A DNA stretch of 64,000 nucleotides from Hyphomicrobiales bacterium (lineage in GTDB: Bacteria; Pseudomonadota; Alphaproteobacteria; Rhizobiales; Rhizobiaceae), in the NCBI GenBank assembly GCA_900467685.1, contig UBQX01000015.1:1-64000 (forward strand). The letters run 5' to 3'. The translations under genes and the position numbers were made by a program. The notes beneath the pieces are model-generated. The model was not told where the DNA came from. It did no database searches and saw only the letters and a list, made by a program, of their open reading frames with translations. Below, piece after piece: positions 1-8,899 of this stretch (the stretch's first letter is position 1; every line of letters starts with the position of its first letter).

Positions 1-276
1 AACCAGCCTGCCATCGAGGAACTTGGGAAGGTGCTGCGGCGCGGTCAGGCGGACGGGCTGTTTCGTGAGGGTCTCACGCCGCTCGAATTGCACTGGCAGA
101 TCAGCGCGCTCTCCTTCTTCAATGTTTCGAACAGCGCGACCTTCTCGCTGATCTTCGGCGGCGATCTGTTCACCGACGAAGGCCAGCACAGACTGTCCAA
201 CCATGTCGCGGATATGGTGCTGCGCTATGTCCTTCGCCCTGATCATCTTGCGTCGATACCGATGGGGATTTCCTGA
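1..276 (+). CDS. TetR-family regulator, C-terminal fragment
   Basis: The frame is open from the window edge and ends at a stop after 91 residues, so the DNA-binding half lies outside. The visible part is an alpha-helical ligand/dimer domain with the segment HWQISALSFFNVSNSATFS, typical of the C-terminal domain of TetR/AcrR repressors (a helix pair ending in an LRYVLRP-like stretch). It is separated by about 200 bp from a convergent DUF3237 gene. A TetR-like palindrome in the promoter at 1256-1284 could be its target; that is inference. Family assignment rests on the C-terminal pattern only. Confidence 0.6.
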   Translation, partial: NQPAIEELGKVLRRGQADGLFREGLTPLELHWQISALSFFNVSNSATFSLIFGGDLFTDEGQHRLSNHVADMVLRYVLRPDHLASIPMGIS

Positions 277-480
277 TCCTCTCGTTCAGTCAGCCTTCCG
301 CCTTAGTCGTTGTTGACGTTGATGAATTCAACGCTGATCCGCTCGGCATGCGTCCGAGACGAGCCGTGATGCCGTGCCGCCTGCGCTTGGCCCCGTGCTC
401 AATGGCAACCGAAAGACTTGGCGGTAGGTCCACAATTCGCCGAGTGGCACGAGGCGACGGGCCGTCGCTCCTTTTCGCCC

Positions 481-948
481 TCATTCGAGGACATAGACGT
501 CGATCGTGATCTCGCCCCGTCCGGGGGCCAGCGAGGCTACGAAAAGCCGGGTGTTGAGCCACGCATGGGCGCCATCGGGAGCTTCAAAGACCGGCGTCGA
601 GCGGAAGTAGTATTCCGTCGGCGCCACCTGTTCTCCAGCGCGCATCCGGGCAAAGACATCTGGGGCCGACGAGCGCAGCCCCTTGTTGCGCACGAGGATC
701 GGCGTGCCGTCATCAGCTTCGATTGTATAGGTCGCCGCGATGTCGGAATGGCCGTCCGGTCGGATCAGCGGCCAGTCCGATCCTCCGGGAAGGATCCTGC
801 CGCGCAGTCTTGAACCTTCCACAAGGCCGCCGAGGATCGGTATATGCAACCGTTCCCCCCTCGCGCTGCTCCCTCCCGAGCGCGCCCGCCCGATTTCCGC
901 GCGGATCCGGAACGCGAAACTCAATTCCGGCCTTACCGGTTCACTCAT
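481..948 (-). CDS. DUF3237 family protein
   Basis: A 155-residue soluble protein reading SFAFRIRAEIG, RLHIPILGGLVEGSRLRGRILPGG, then DWPLIRPDG and a C-terminal Y-x-R-x-TPVFE-x-P strand. This is the layout of the DUF3237 family (small single-domain barrel proteins of unknown function, often beside aromatic-degradation genes). I chose the ATG at 948 because GGGAGG sits 6 bases upstream; an in-frame ATG nine codons earlier has no such site. It is transcribed toward the TetR fragment and away from the aroE-TRAP operon. No catalytic role can be assigned from the sequence. Confidence 0.7.
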   Translation of the reverse strand: MSEPVRPELSFAFRIRAEIGRARSGGSSARGERLHIPILGGLVEGSRLRGRILPGGSDWPLIRPDGHSDIAATYTIEADDGTPILVRNKGLRSSAPDVFARMRAGEQVAPTEYYFRSTPVFEAPDGAHAWLNTRLFVASLAPGRGEITIDVYVLE

Positions 949-1255
949 GGCAGCCTCCCAATGACGCCGGAGCACGCGGCGTAGAAAATGGACTTTGTAC
1001 CAGTTGGTTCATCCCGGTCAACCGGGATCCGGACGGGGAACGACCCCTTCGTAAGGAGGCGAGGAAACGCAGTCATGTCGTCAATCTGCTCACACATCAG
1101 GGCCTCCGCAGCTTTCGAATATTTCAACCTCGCCATACCAGTCCGGATTGATCAGGACGAAGATGCAGAGGACATATCCTCTTCGCCGCCGTGCTTGTCC
1201 GGGCGTTCAGAAATTGCCCTGCCATAAATGTTCAGGTGCAACCTTTCTCGGGCGG
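949..1255. other. Divergent intergenic region with a palindrome
   Basis: Gap between the DUF3237 gene and the aroE-like gene. It holds one clear structure: ATCCCGGT (1011-1018), CA, ACCGGGAT (1021-1028), a perfect 8-bp inverted repeat placed where the DUF3237 promoter should lie. A short minus-strand frame (945-1136) lacks a convincing ribosome site and family resemblance and is not called. Confidence 0.4.
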
Positions 1256-1284
1256 TTGACTAAACTAACGAGTTAGTACATAAA
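1256..1284 (+). promoter_or_regulatory. Promoter with embedded palindromic operator for the aroE-TRAP operon
   Basis: A -35 box TTGACT (1256-1261), 17-base spacer and -10-like CATAAA (1279-1284). The spacer holds a perfect inverted repeat ACTAAC-GA-GTTAGT (1264-1277). A repressor bound there would block RNA polymerase. Palindromes of this size and position are typical of TetR-family operators, and a TetR-family gene lies at the left edge; the pairing is inference. Confidence 0.6.
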
Positions 1285-1379
1285 CCGTTCCAGGGAGATG
1301 CCGGCATGAGCCGGCGAGGATAGTGCACTCAAAGCCTTTCGGCTTTGGGCCGGTCTTGGCCATCGGGAGGGGTCCAAGA

Positions 1380-2309
1380 ATGTCATTCGCGGATGGGGCC
1401 GCAGAAAGCGTTCAATCGCGCAGTGAGCTTGGCCGACCCATAGTGGTTGGGCTGCTGGGCTCAGGCATCCAGCTTTCGAGAACGCCGCGTATGCACGAAG
1501 TTGAAGGCGCCCGCCTTGGGCTCCGCCACATCTACAGGCTGCTCGACACGGACACTCCCGTCTTTTCCGGCCGCGCTCTGAATGACATACTCTGGGCCGT
1601 TGAAATGGCGGGCTTTGCCGGCATAAACGTCACCTACCCCTATAAGCAGGCGATCTTGCCGCTTCTCGACGTGCTGTCTGATAATGCGCAGCGGCTCGGC
1701 GCGGTGAACACAGTGGTTTTCCGCAATGGCAAGCGTTATGGCCACAACACGGACCTCGTCGGCTTTGCCGAAGGCTTCCGCCGCAACATGCAAGGGGTTG
1801 CCCGCACGGCGGTGCTTCAGGTGGGTGCCGGCGGCGCCGGCTCGGCGGTGGCGCGTGCGCTTCTGCAGTGCGGGGTCGGCAGGCTGACCATCTGCGATAT
1901 CGACCACGCCCGCGCCGAGGGGCTCGCCAACCAACTGGCTAAGGATTTTTCGGACCGGACAGTCGTGGCAGCATCCATGGATGCTGCAGCAGAGTGCGAG
2001 TTCGCGGGTTTGGTCAACACCACGCCTGTCGGCATGTCGAAATGCCCGGGCATGCCGGTTCCGGCGTCCTTCCTGCGACCGGGCATCTGGGTCGCCGATA
2101 TCATCTACTTTCCGCTGGAAACCGAGCTTCTCGCGACCGCGCGCGCGCTCGGTTGCCGAACACTTTCGGGTGCGGCCATGGCGGTTTTTCAGGCTGTTCG
2201 CGCATTCGAACTCTTCACCGGCATCGCACCCGATCCTGCCGAGATGGAGCGGACTTTCAATTCTTATACGACCCCGGGCGCCGCAGGTTCGAGCAGCAAC
2301 CCGGAATAG
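1380..2309 (+). CDS. aroE: Shikimate dehydrogenase family protein (possible quinate/shikimate dehydrogenase)
   Basis: A 309-residue NAD(P)-dependent dehydrogenase that interconverts shikimate-type cyclohexene acids and their 3-keto forms. Visible motifs: substrate loop SRTPRMH near 33-39 (the usual S-x-S becomes S-x-T), NVTYPYK at 83-89 with the catalytic Lys89, NTD at 123-125 with the partner Asp125, nucleotide loop GAGGAGSA at 149-156, and VNTTPVGM near 212. Start at 1380 is favoured over an upstream GTG (1323) because GGGAGGGG precedes it. It heads an operon with a TRAP importer and a hydrolase, so a catabolic role on an imported ring compound is likelier than chorismate biosynthesis. Substrate is inferred, not shown. 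Confidence 0.8.
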   Translation: MSFADGAAESVQSRSELGRPIVVGLLGSGIQLSRTPRMHEVEGARLGLRHIYRLLDTDTPVFSGRALNDILWAVEMAGFAGINVTYPYKQAILPLLDVLSDNAQRLGAVNTVVFRNGKRYGHNTDLVGFAEGFRRNMQGVARTAVLQVGAGGAGSAVARALLQCGVGRLTICDIDHARAEGLANQLAKDFSDRTVVAASMDAAAECEFAGLVNTTPVGMSKCPGMPVPASFLRPGIWVADIIYFPLETELLATARALGCRTLSGAAMAVFQAVRAFELFTGIAPDPAEMERTFNSYTTPGAAGSSSNPE

Positions 2310-2364
2310 TGCAGGACCCGCCCCGGGAGAGGGCGTTCAGGAAATGGAGCAAAGGGAGGATCAC

Positions 2365-3360
2365 ATGCTCATCCGGAAATTTACAGTCGCACTCGCCTGT
2401 GGCGTGGCCGCTATCTCTGCAAGTCTTTTTTCAGCGCCCGTTCAGGCCGCTGACAAGGTTCAGCTGATCTATTCCGATACCGTGCCGGAAACCGACATCC
2501 GCTCGGTCACCCTCAAAGAACAGTTCGGCAAGTGCCTTGGCGACCAGTTCGACTTCAAGCCCTATTTCGGCGCAACGCTGTTCAAGCAGGGCACGGAGTT
2601 GACGGCCATCCAGCGTGGCAACCTCGACATGGCAAGCCTTGCCATCTACGACTTCCAGAACCAGGCGCCGGAATCGAGCATTCTCGGAGCCGCCTATCTC
2701 TTCCGCGACTACAACCACATGCGTGCGACCTGGAAGTCCGGCGTGCTGAATGACTTGGTTGCTGGCATGGAAGGCAAGACGAAGATCAAGCTGCTCGCCA
2801 ACCCCTATATCGGCACGCGCGAGCTTAATCTGCGCGGCGACAAGAAGATCTCGGTCCCGGCCGACCTTGCCGGCGTGAAGTTGCGCATGCCCGGCGGCGA
2901 AGGCTGGCAGTTTGTCGGCAAGGCTCTTGGCGCCAACCCGACACCGATGGCTTTCACCGAAGTCTACACGGCCCTTCAAACCGGCGCCATTGATGGTCAG
3001 GATAACCCGCTGCCGGCCGATAAAGCCATGAAGTTCTACGAAGTGACGAAGCAGATCGTCATGACGAACCACCTGGTCGCCAACAACCAGTTTGTCATCT
3101 CGCAGGCCAAGTGGCAGAGCCTGGCACCCGACCAGCAGAAGAAGGTTCAGGACTGCGCCAATAATTTCGAAAAGGCGCTGGACGATGTCACGCTGAAGCA
3201 GGAAGCCGAACTGGTCGACTTCTTCAAGGCCCAGGGACTCGCTGTCTATGCGCCGGACAACGACGCATTCCGCAAGCACGTCCTTGGCGAATACGCCAAG
3301 TCGCCGCTTTCCAAGGACTGGCCGGCGGGTCTCGTCGACAAGATCAGCGCGGTGAAGTAA
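2365..3360 (+). CDS. TRAP transporter substrate-binding protein (DctP type)
   Basis: A 331-residue periplasmic receptor for a tripartite ATP-independent (TRAP) importer. It starts with a Sec signal peptide (KFTVALACGVAAISASLFS, cleavage after PVQA) and continues with the DctP fold, including the FTEVYTALQTGAIDGQDNPL segment characteristic of the family, whose members usually bind organic-acid carboxylates through a conserved Arg. AAAGGGAGGA lies just upstream of the chosen ATG. A strong hairpin follows the stop, then dctQ and dctM. The ligand is unknown; linkage to a shikimate-dehydrogenase homologue suggests a cyclic hydroxy-acid. Confidence 0.9.
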   Translation: MLIRKFTVALACGVAAISASLFSAPVQAADKVQLIYSDTVPETDIRSVTLKEQFGKCLGDQFDFKPYFGATLFKQGTELTAIQRGNLDMASLAIYDFQNQAPESSILGAAYLFRDYNHMRATWKSGVLNDLVAGMEGKTKIKLLANPYIGTRELNLRGDKKISVPADLAGVKLRMPGGEGWQFVGKALGANPTPMAFTEVYTALQTGAIDGQDNPLPADKAMKFYEVTKQIVMTNHLVANNQFVISQAKWQSLAPDQQKKVQDCANNFEKALDDVTLKQEAELVDFFKAQGLAVYAPDNDAFRKHVLGEYAKSPLSKDWPAGLVDKISAVK

Positions 3361-3367
3361 CCCACTC

Positions 3368-3392
3368 GGCCCGGCGGCCAAGCCGCCGGGCC
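3368..3392 (+). terminator. Intercistronic hairpin after the TRAP receptor gene
   Basis: GGCCCGGCGGC (3368-3378), CAA loop, GCCGCCGGGCC (3382-3392): a perfect 11-bp GC stem 7 bp after the stop, without a following T tract. Such stems commonly protect the receptor mRNA or attenuate read-through, giving more binding protein than membrane subunits. Confidence 0.65.
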
Positions 3393-3414
3393 TTGCGAAC
3401 GCGAGGCAACCCCC

Positions 3415-3936
3415 TTGGAAACGCTTCTTAAACTCCGTGATTTCTTCGCCCGACGCGCGGAGAACATCCTGTCGCTGCTGCTCTTTAGCGTGTTCGCGAC
3501 GTTCCTCGTCCAGGTCCTGTTCCGCTATGCGCTAAACCTGCCCCTGGGCTGGACCGTCGAATATGTCGCGATTGCGTGGCTCTGGTCGAACCTGTTCGGG
3601 TTCGCGTTTGTCGTGCGTGAAGAAGAAGTGATCCGCCTCGACATCATTTACGGGTTGGCCTCCACCGGTCTTCAACGCTTCATGGACGTCGTCGCCAACC
3701 TGATCTGCGCCGGCATCTTTGCCGCAACGCTCCCCGCCGTGTGGGGCTACGTCACCTTCATGGGCATCGAGAAGACAGCCTATATGCAGCTGCCCTTCAG
3801 CTGGGTCTTCTCCATCTACATCCCCTTCATGCTGTCGGTCATTGTCCGCTGCCTCCTCAATACCTGGCACGCAATCCGCGGCACGCACCCGAAATACGTC
3901 ACCGGACAGGCTGCAGAAAGCCACGAATATGATTGA
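3415..3936 (+). CDS. TRAP transporter small permease subunit (DctQ type)
   Basis: A 173-residue membrane protein with about four hydrophobic helices (NILSLLLFSVFATFLVQVLF; VEYVAIAWLWSNLFGFAFVV; VVANLICAGIFAATLPAVW; WVFSIYIPFMLSVIVRCLL), the normal layout of DctQ. It begins with TTG at 3415, nine bases after a GAGG site; no ATG fits the N-terminus. Its 3' end overlaps the start of dctM by 8 bp, so the two membrane subunits are translationally coupled. Confidence 0.88.
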   Translation: METLLKLRDFFARRAENILSLLLFSVFATFLVQVLFRYALNLPLGWTVEYVAIAWLWSNLFGFAFVVREEEVIRLDIIYGLASTGLQRFMDVVANLICAGIFAATLPAVWGYVTFMGIEKTAYMQLPFSWVFSIYIPFMLSVIVRCLLNTWHAIRGTHPKYVTGQAAESHEYD

Positions 3937-5224
3937 CGCCTTTTACCTCGCCCTTGCGCTGATCGTTCTTCTCTCCGCCTTTGGCCTCTCCATCGGCTTG
4001 GCCATGATCTGCGGCTCGACCGTCTATCTCATGGTCAAAGGCTTCGATTCGTCGATCGCTGCCGAAACGCTGCTTCAGGGCCTCTATGACAGCTACACGC
4101 TGCTGGCCATCCCACTCTTCGTGCTGGCAGCCGACATCATGAATGTCGGGAGCCTCGCCGATCGTCTCTTGCGCTTCTGCCAGGCGCTCGTCGGTCGCTA
4201 CCGTGGCGGGCTCGGCTACGTGAACGTCGTCTCGGCTGTCATCTTTTCCGGCATGTCCGGCTCGGCCGTCGCTGACGCCGTCGGCATGGGCCGCATCATC
4301 ATCGGGATGATGACCAAGGACGGTAAGTACACGCCGAGCTATGCGGCGGCCATCACGGCGGCGGCCGCAACGATCGGTCCGATCATCCCGCCCTCGATCC
4401 CGATGGTGCTCTATGCCCTGGTCGCCGATCAGTCGGTGGGCTACCTCTTTGCCGCCGGCATGGCGCCGGGTCTCGCCATGGCGTTCATGATCGGCGTCAT
4501 GAACTGGTGGATCGCCCGCAGGCGCAACTTCTCCACCGACGAAGGCGTGCCGATGGCCGAACTCCCGCGCGTTACCTTCAACGCCTTGCCGGCGCTGATG
4601 CTACCGGTCATCCTGCTCGGCGGCATCTATGGGGGGATCATGACGCCCACCGAGGCAGCGGCCGTTGCGGCCTTCTATGCACTCGCCGTCTCCGTCATCT
4701 TCTACCGATCGGTCACGCCCGGGCAGTTCTACGCAACACTGCTCACCAGCTCACGCTCGACCGCCTCGGTCGGCATTCTGATCGCGGGCGCACTGACGTT
4801 CAATTACGTCATCACGCGCGAGGACATTCCCAACAGCATCGCCAATTTCATGGCGGCACTGCATCTCTCGAAGATCGGTTTCCTGATTGCGGTCAACATT
4901 CTGTTCCTGATCCTCGGATGCATCCTCGAGGGCGGCGCAATCCTGCTGACGGTCGTTCCGATCCTGATCCCCACGGCCAAGGTGCTGGGCATAGACATGG
5001 TGCATTTCGGCGTGGTTGTTGTGGTCAACGCCATGATTGGTCTCATCACGCCGCCTTACGGGCTGCTGCTCTTCATCGTCGCGAACATGACAAGACAGCC
5101 GCTCGCCGCCATCGTGAAGGATCTGGTGCCCTTCATCCTCGCGCTGATCGCCGTTCTCGCCTTCATCACCTTCGTGCCGGACTTCGTGCTCTTCCTGCCA
5201 CGATTGCTCGGGTACCAGGGCTGA
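3929..5224 (+). CDS. TRAP transporter large permease subunit (DctM type)
   Basis: A 431-residue, roughly 12-helix inner-membrane transporter, of normal length for DctM. Family hallmarks visible include GSAVADAVGMGRI, AAAATIGPIIPPSIPMVLYA, and the second repeat near GLITPPYGLLLFIVANMT. It forms the ion-coupled channel that works with the upstream DctP receptor and DctQ. The start at 3929 overlaps dctQ. The next gene (hydrolase) begins 26 bp downstream and is probably in the same transcript. Confidence 0.92.
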   Translation: MIDAFYLALALIVLLSAFGLSIGLAMICGSTVYLMVKGFDSSIAAETLLQGLYDSYTLLAIPLFVLAADIMNVGSLADRLLRFCQALVGRYRGGLGYVNVVSAVIFSGMSGSAVADAVGMGRIIIGMMTKDGKYTPSYAAAITAAAATIGPIIPPSIPMVLYALVADQSVGYLFAAGMAPGLAMAFMIGVMNWWIARRRNFSTDEGVPMAELPRVTFNALPALMLPVILLGGIYGGIMTPTEAAAVAAFYALAVSVIFYRSVTPGQFYATLLTSSRSTASVGILIAGALTFNYVITREDIPNSIANFMAALHLSKIGFLIAVNILFLILGCILEGGAILLTVVPILIPTAKVLGIDMVHFGVVVVVNAMIGLITPPYGLLLFIVANMTRQPLAAIVKDLVPFILALIAVLAFITFVPDFVLFLPRLLGYQG

Positions 5225-5250
5225 GCCTCATCAACATTGAAAGTCAGACC

Positions 5251-6180
5251 ATGCTCAATCCCGAACTCAACGCCTTCCTCGACATCTGGAACGCCAAATG
5301 GTCGGTCATGCCGCAGGGCGCCGAGCCGAAACATCGCCGGCTGATGTTCGAATATATTGCCGAGCAGATGCGGATGCCGACGCCGGAAGGCGTTACCTCA
5401 TCGGCGCGTTTCATTGAAAGTGGCGGCCGGCTCGTGCTCGTTCGCATCGACCGCATGGCGGATGCAGGCGACAGCCAGCCCTGCCTGATCTATATGCATG
5501 GTGGTGCCTGGATGCAGGGAAGTCCGATGACGCATGCGGACATCACCTCGCGGATCGCCGCCTGGAACCGCCAGACGGTCATCAGCGTCGACTACGCGCT
5601 CGCGCCCGAGCATCCCTTCCCGAAGGCCATCCACGAGGTGATGGATGTTGCCCGTTTCGTGAAGGCGCATGCGGCGGACTTTGGCGTCGACGCGAAGCGG
5701 ATCGCGATCGGTGGCGACAGCGCCGGCGCGAACCTCGCCGCTGCCGCCTGCATCGGACTGCGCGGAACGGAAGCCGCGCCGATGGCCCAGTTGCTGATCT
5801 ATCCGGCCGTCGACTTTGAAATGACGCGCCCGGCCTATCAGGAAAACGCCGACGCGCCGCTCCTGAACATCCGTGGCATGCCTGCGGTCAATGCCATGTA
5901 TTGCCCCAACCCGGAGGATCGCCGCAACCCGCTGGCAGCGCCATATCTGGCCGAAAGCCATGCCGGCCTTCCGCCGGCCTTCATCGCGATTGCCCAAAAC
6001 GATCCATTGCGTGATGACGGCAAAGACTACGCGGAAAAGCTGCGGGCGGCGGGCGTACCCGTCGAGATCGACCCCGGCGAAGGCCTCATCCACGGCTACC
6101 TGCGCGCCATGGAGTTTTGCTCGGCCTCCCGTGAAAAGCTCGAAAAGATGTGCTCGTGGCTTAGTGCCCAATACGCATGA
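5251..6180 (+). CDS. Alpha/beta hydrolase, HSL type
   Basis: A 309-residue cytoplasmic esterase-like enzyme of the hormone-sensitive-lipase group. Oxyanion motif HGGAW is at 83-87, nucleophile elbow GDSAG at 155-159 (Ser157), acid in NDPLRDD near 250-256 and histidine in LIHGYLR near 281, so the triad appears complete. The family cleaves carboxyl esters or amides; bacterial kynurenine formamidases share the fold. Last gene of the aroE-TRAP operon, suggesting that the imported compound or its conjugate is an ester or amide. The exact substrate cannot be deduced. Confidence 0.82.
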   Translation: MLNPELNAFLDIWNAKWSVMPQGAEPKHRRLMFEYIAEQMRMPTPEGVTSSARFIESGGRLVLVRIDRMADAGDSQPCLIYMHGGAWMQGSPMTHADITSRIAAWNRQTVISVDYALAPEHPFPKAIHEVMDVARFVKAHAADFGVDAKRIAIGGDSAGANLAAAACIGLRGTEAAPMAQLLIYPAVDFEMTRPAYQENADAPLLNIRGMPAVNAMYCPNPEDRRNPLAAPYLAESHAGLPPAFIAIAQNDPLRDDGKDYAEKLRAAGVPVEIDPGEGLIHGYLRAMEFCSASREKLEKMCSWLSAQYA

Positions 6181-6245
6181 ACTGCGCTTCTCCCCGGGCG
6201 CAATAGGGCCGCGTCCCATAAAACGAGGTTCGTGCGGTTGCTGGT

Positions 6246-6259
6246 GTCCGATATCGGAC
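6246..6259. repeat. 14-bp perfect palindrome in a convergent gap
   Basis: GTCCGAT followed directly by ATCGGAC, in the 235-bp gap between two converging operons. No T tract accompanies it, so it may be a protein site or part of a larger stem rather than a classical terminator. Confidence 0.4.
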
Positions 6260-6415
6260 GCAGCACGCTTCAGCGAGCTGCGTCCCAATGACTGTGGTCC
6301 GCGCGTCGAAGAAACCATTCACTGGTTCAACCTCCTGCCAGACGTCACCGTCCGGGTTTGCGGGCACGGGGGCCAGGCCGGCAGGCCGGACGGCATCTGC
6401 TCCAGCCTGTCCGAT

Positions 6416-7141
6416 CTAGTCGCTGCTGCCACCGAGATAGGTCGCGATGACGCGGGGGTCGGTCGCCAGGTCGGAGGCGGGGCCTTCGAGCACGAATTCG
6501 CCGGTGTCCATGACATATGCGTGATCTGCCACATCCAGCGCTGCCCGGGCGTTCTGCTCCACCAGAAGGATCGAGACGCCCTGGTCACGCAGCCCGCGCA
6601 CCCGTGTCAGCACATCGCGCACGATGGTGGGCGCAAGCCCGAGGCTCGGCTCGTCGAGGAGAAGCAGACGTGGTTGCGACATCAGGGCCCGGCCGATGGC
6701 GAGCATCTGCCGTTCGCCGCCGGACAGCGTCTGGGCTTCCTGCGCCCGCCGTTCGGCCAGCCGGGGAAACTGCTCGAAAACGCTTTCCAGGCTTTTCCTG
6801 ACAAATGTCTTGTCGCGGCGGCGCACATAGGCGCCGAGCAGGAGATTGTCCAGCACCGGCATGTCGCCGAAGAGCGCGCGCTGTTCGGGCACGAGGCAGA
6901 AGCCGCGCTCGACGCGATCTTCCGCGCTCATGCGGGCAAGATCGCGTCCCTGATATTGCGCCCGCCCGCGCCAGGGCAGGAGACCGGCGGCGGCGGAGAG
7001 AAGCGTGGTCTTGCCCGCCCCGTTTGCCCCGATGACGGTGGTGATCCGCCCTTCATCCAGTTTCAGGTTGATGCCGCGCACGGCCTCCACCTTGCCATAG
7101 GCAACATGAATGTCTTCAAGTTCCAGCAACGGGCCGCTCAT
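6416..7141 (-). CDS. Liv-type ABC importer ATPase (LivF family)
   Basis: A 241-residue ATP-binding subunit: Walker A GANGAGKTT at 38-46, signature LSGGERQMLAIGRAL, Walker B RLLLLDEPSLGLAP, H-loop near LLVEQNAR. The family energises uptake of branched-chain amino acids, amides, ureas or aromatic acids. Its ATG overlaps the stop of the upstream permease-ATPase gene by 4 bp (ATGA). Last gene of an operon running from the receptor at 11285 leftward, next to the iac locus, so an aromatic or indolic acid is a plausible cargo. Confidence 0.9.
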   Translation of the reverse strand: MSGPLLELEDIHVAYGKVEAVRGINLKLDEGRITTVIGANGAGKTTLLSAAAGLLPWRGRAQYQGRDLARMSAEDRVERGFCLVPEQRALFGDMPVLDNLLLGAYVRRRDKTFVRKSLESVFEQFPRLAERRAQEAQTLSGGERQMLAIGRALMSQPRLLLLDEPSLGLAPTIVRDVLTRVRGLRDQGVSILLVEQNARAALDVADHAYVMDTGEFVLEGPASDLATDPRVIATYLGGSSD

Positions 7142-8898
7142 GCGAGACCTCCAAGATACGCTTCCTGTACCGCCGGGTCCCGGCGGATCGTCGCCGGGTC
7201 GCCTTCGCGCAGTTTCTGCCCGAACACCATGACGACGAGCCGGTCGACGAGGTTCATGACGAAGTCCATGTCATGTTCGACAATGAGGATGGTCAGACCC
7301 TCGCCGCGCAGCTTGTTCAGGAGTTCTGCCAATGCGTCCTTTTCCTTCTTGCGAAGGCCGGCGGCCGGTTCGTCGAGGATCAGAAGCACCGGATCGAGCG
7401 CCAGTGCACGGGCAATCTCCAGCACGCGCTGCTGGCCCAGCGGCAGGTCGCCGGCCAGATCGTAAGCGCGTTCGGAAAGCCCGACCTGTTCCAGCCTGCG
7501 ATAGGCCTCGAGCCGGGCGCGTTCCTCTTCGGCGCGGTCGAGCCGGAGCCCGCTGCGGATATAGCCGGCATCGGTGCGCAGATATGTCCCGGCGACGACA
7601 TTGTCGATGAGGGTCATGCCCTGGCGCAGCTTGACATGCTGGAAGGTCCGGGCGCAGCCAAGCGCCGCGATATCGCGCTGCGAAAGCCTGCTGGTATCCT
7701 GGCCCATGAACCGCACCGTGCCGCTGCTGACCGAGAGGGTTCTGGTGATCAGGTTGAACATGGTGCTCTTTCCCGCCCCGTTTGGGCCGATCAGCCCGAC
7801 GATCTCGCCGGCCCTGACGTCGAAGCTCACCTTGTTGACCGCCGTCAGGCCGCCGAAACGACGCTCGACGGTATCGACTTCGAGCACCGGCGCACCGTGC
7901 ATCGGCAATTGCCGTTTCGGCAGCTCGCCGGCCTCGGGTCTCACCGGGTGGGGGCTGCGCCGGACCAGCTTGAGGATCAGGGGCATCAGTCCGCTGCGGG
8001 CGAAGCGCAGAATGAGGATGAGCATCAATGCGAAGGCGACCTGTTCAAGCTGGGCCGGATTGTTCGTCAGATGAGGCAGCAGGTCCTGCAGCCAGTTCTT
8101 GATGAGCACGATCACGCTCGCCCCGAGTGCAGCTCCGACGACTTGCGAGGCGCCGCCGGTCATCGCCATCAGGAGATATTCGATGGAGACCTTCACCTCG
8201 AAAGGAGCGGGACTGATGAAGCGGGTCATATGTGCATAGAGCCAGCCCGCAAGACCGGCAAAAATGCCGGCGATGAGGAAGACCCGGAGCCTTGTGCCGA
8301 ATATGTCCATGCCGACGCTGCCCATCAGATGGGTGCCGCCGCGCAGCAGGCGAAGCGCCCGGCCTTCGCGTGAATCCAGCAGGTTAAGGCTGAAGGCCAT
8401 GGCAAGGAGCGCCACGACCCAGATCAGATAGTACATCGCGGTCTGGGACATGAAGGAGATCGGCCCGAGGGCGATTGGTGGAATGTTGAGCAGACCGCTG
8501 TGTCGGCCGAGTGGCTCCAGATTGCCGAACAGGTAGTAGATCGACAGTCCCCAGGCGATCGTCGAGAGCGGCAGGAAATGTCCGCCGAGCCTCAGTGTGA
8601 TCGCGCCGATGGCCAGCGCGCTGGCAGCTGTCAGCGCCAGTGCGAAGACGAGACCGAGCCAGGGCGACCACCCGAGGGCGGTCGTCAGCCAGCCGGTCGT
8701 ATAGGCGGCAATGCCGACGAAGGCAGCCTGTCCGAAGGACATCATGCCGCCGATGCCGGTGAGGAGCACGAGGCCGAGCACGACAAGTGTGCTGATCCCG
8801 ATATGGCTCATGAGCGTGACGAAGAAGGGAGGCACGATGGCCGGCAGGGCCAGAAGTGCGAGCACCAGAATGAAAGCGAGAATACGTGCGGGGATCAT
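7138..8898 (-). CDS. Fused Liv-type permease-ATPase (LivM-LivG)
   Basis: A 586-residue fusion. Residues 1 to about 320 are the multi-helix LivM permease (GMMSFGQAAFVGIAAYTTGW and the LRLGGHFLPLSTIAWG segment). From about 336 a complete LivG ATPase follows, with Walker A GPNGAGKST at 371-379, the LivG-type signature LPLGQQRVLEIARAL, and Walker B LLILDEPAAGL. The two are usually separate genes. There is no stop or frameshift at the junction; a 40-residue charged linker joins them. The ATG at 8898, one base after the livH stop and preceded by GAGGAG, is the likeliest start. Confidence 0.88.
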   Translation of the reverse strand: MIPARILAFILVLALLALPAIVPPFFVTLMSHIGISTLVVLGLVLLTGIGGMMSFGQAAFVGIAAYTTGWLTTALGWSPWLGLVFALALTAASALAIGAITLRLGGHFLPLSTIAWGLSIYYLFGNLEPLGRHSGLLNIPPIALGPISFMSQTAMYYLIWVVALLAMAFSLNLLDSREGRALRLLRGGTHLMGSVGMDIFGTRLRVFLIAGIFAGLAGWLYAHMTRFISPAPFEVKVSIEYLLMAMTGGASQVVGAALGASVIVLIKNWLQDLLPHLTNNPAQLEQVAFALMLILILRFARSGLMPLILKLVRRSPHPVRPEAGELPKRQLPMHGAPVLEVDTVERRFGGLTAVNKVSFDVRAGEIVGLIGPNGAGKSTMFNLITRTLSVSSGTVRFMGQDTSRLSQRDIAALGCARTFQHVKLRQGMTLIDNVVAGTYLRTDAGYIRSGLRLDRAEEERARLEAYRRLEQVGLSERAYDLAGDLPLGQQRVLEIARALALDPVLLILDEPAAGLRKKEKDALAELLNKLRGEGLTILIVEHDMDFVMNLVDRLVVMVFGQKLREGDPATIRRDPAVQEAYLGGLA

Positions 8899-8899
8899 C

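Noticed and set aside
945-1136. Short minus-strand frame beginning MARLKYSKAAEALMCEQ
   Set aside because: 63 codons, no ribosome site and no family resemblance. It ends over the DUF3237 start region; a chance frame is likelier.
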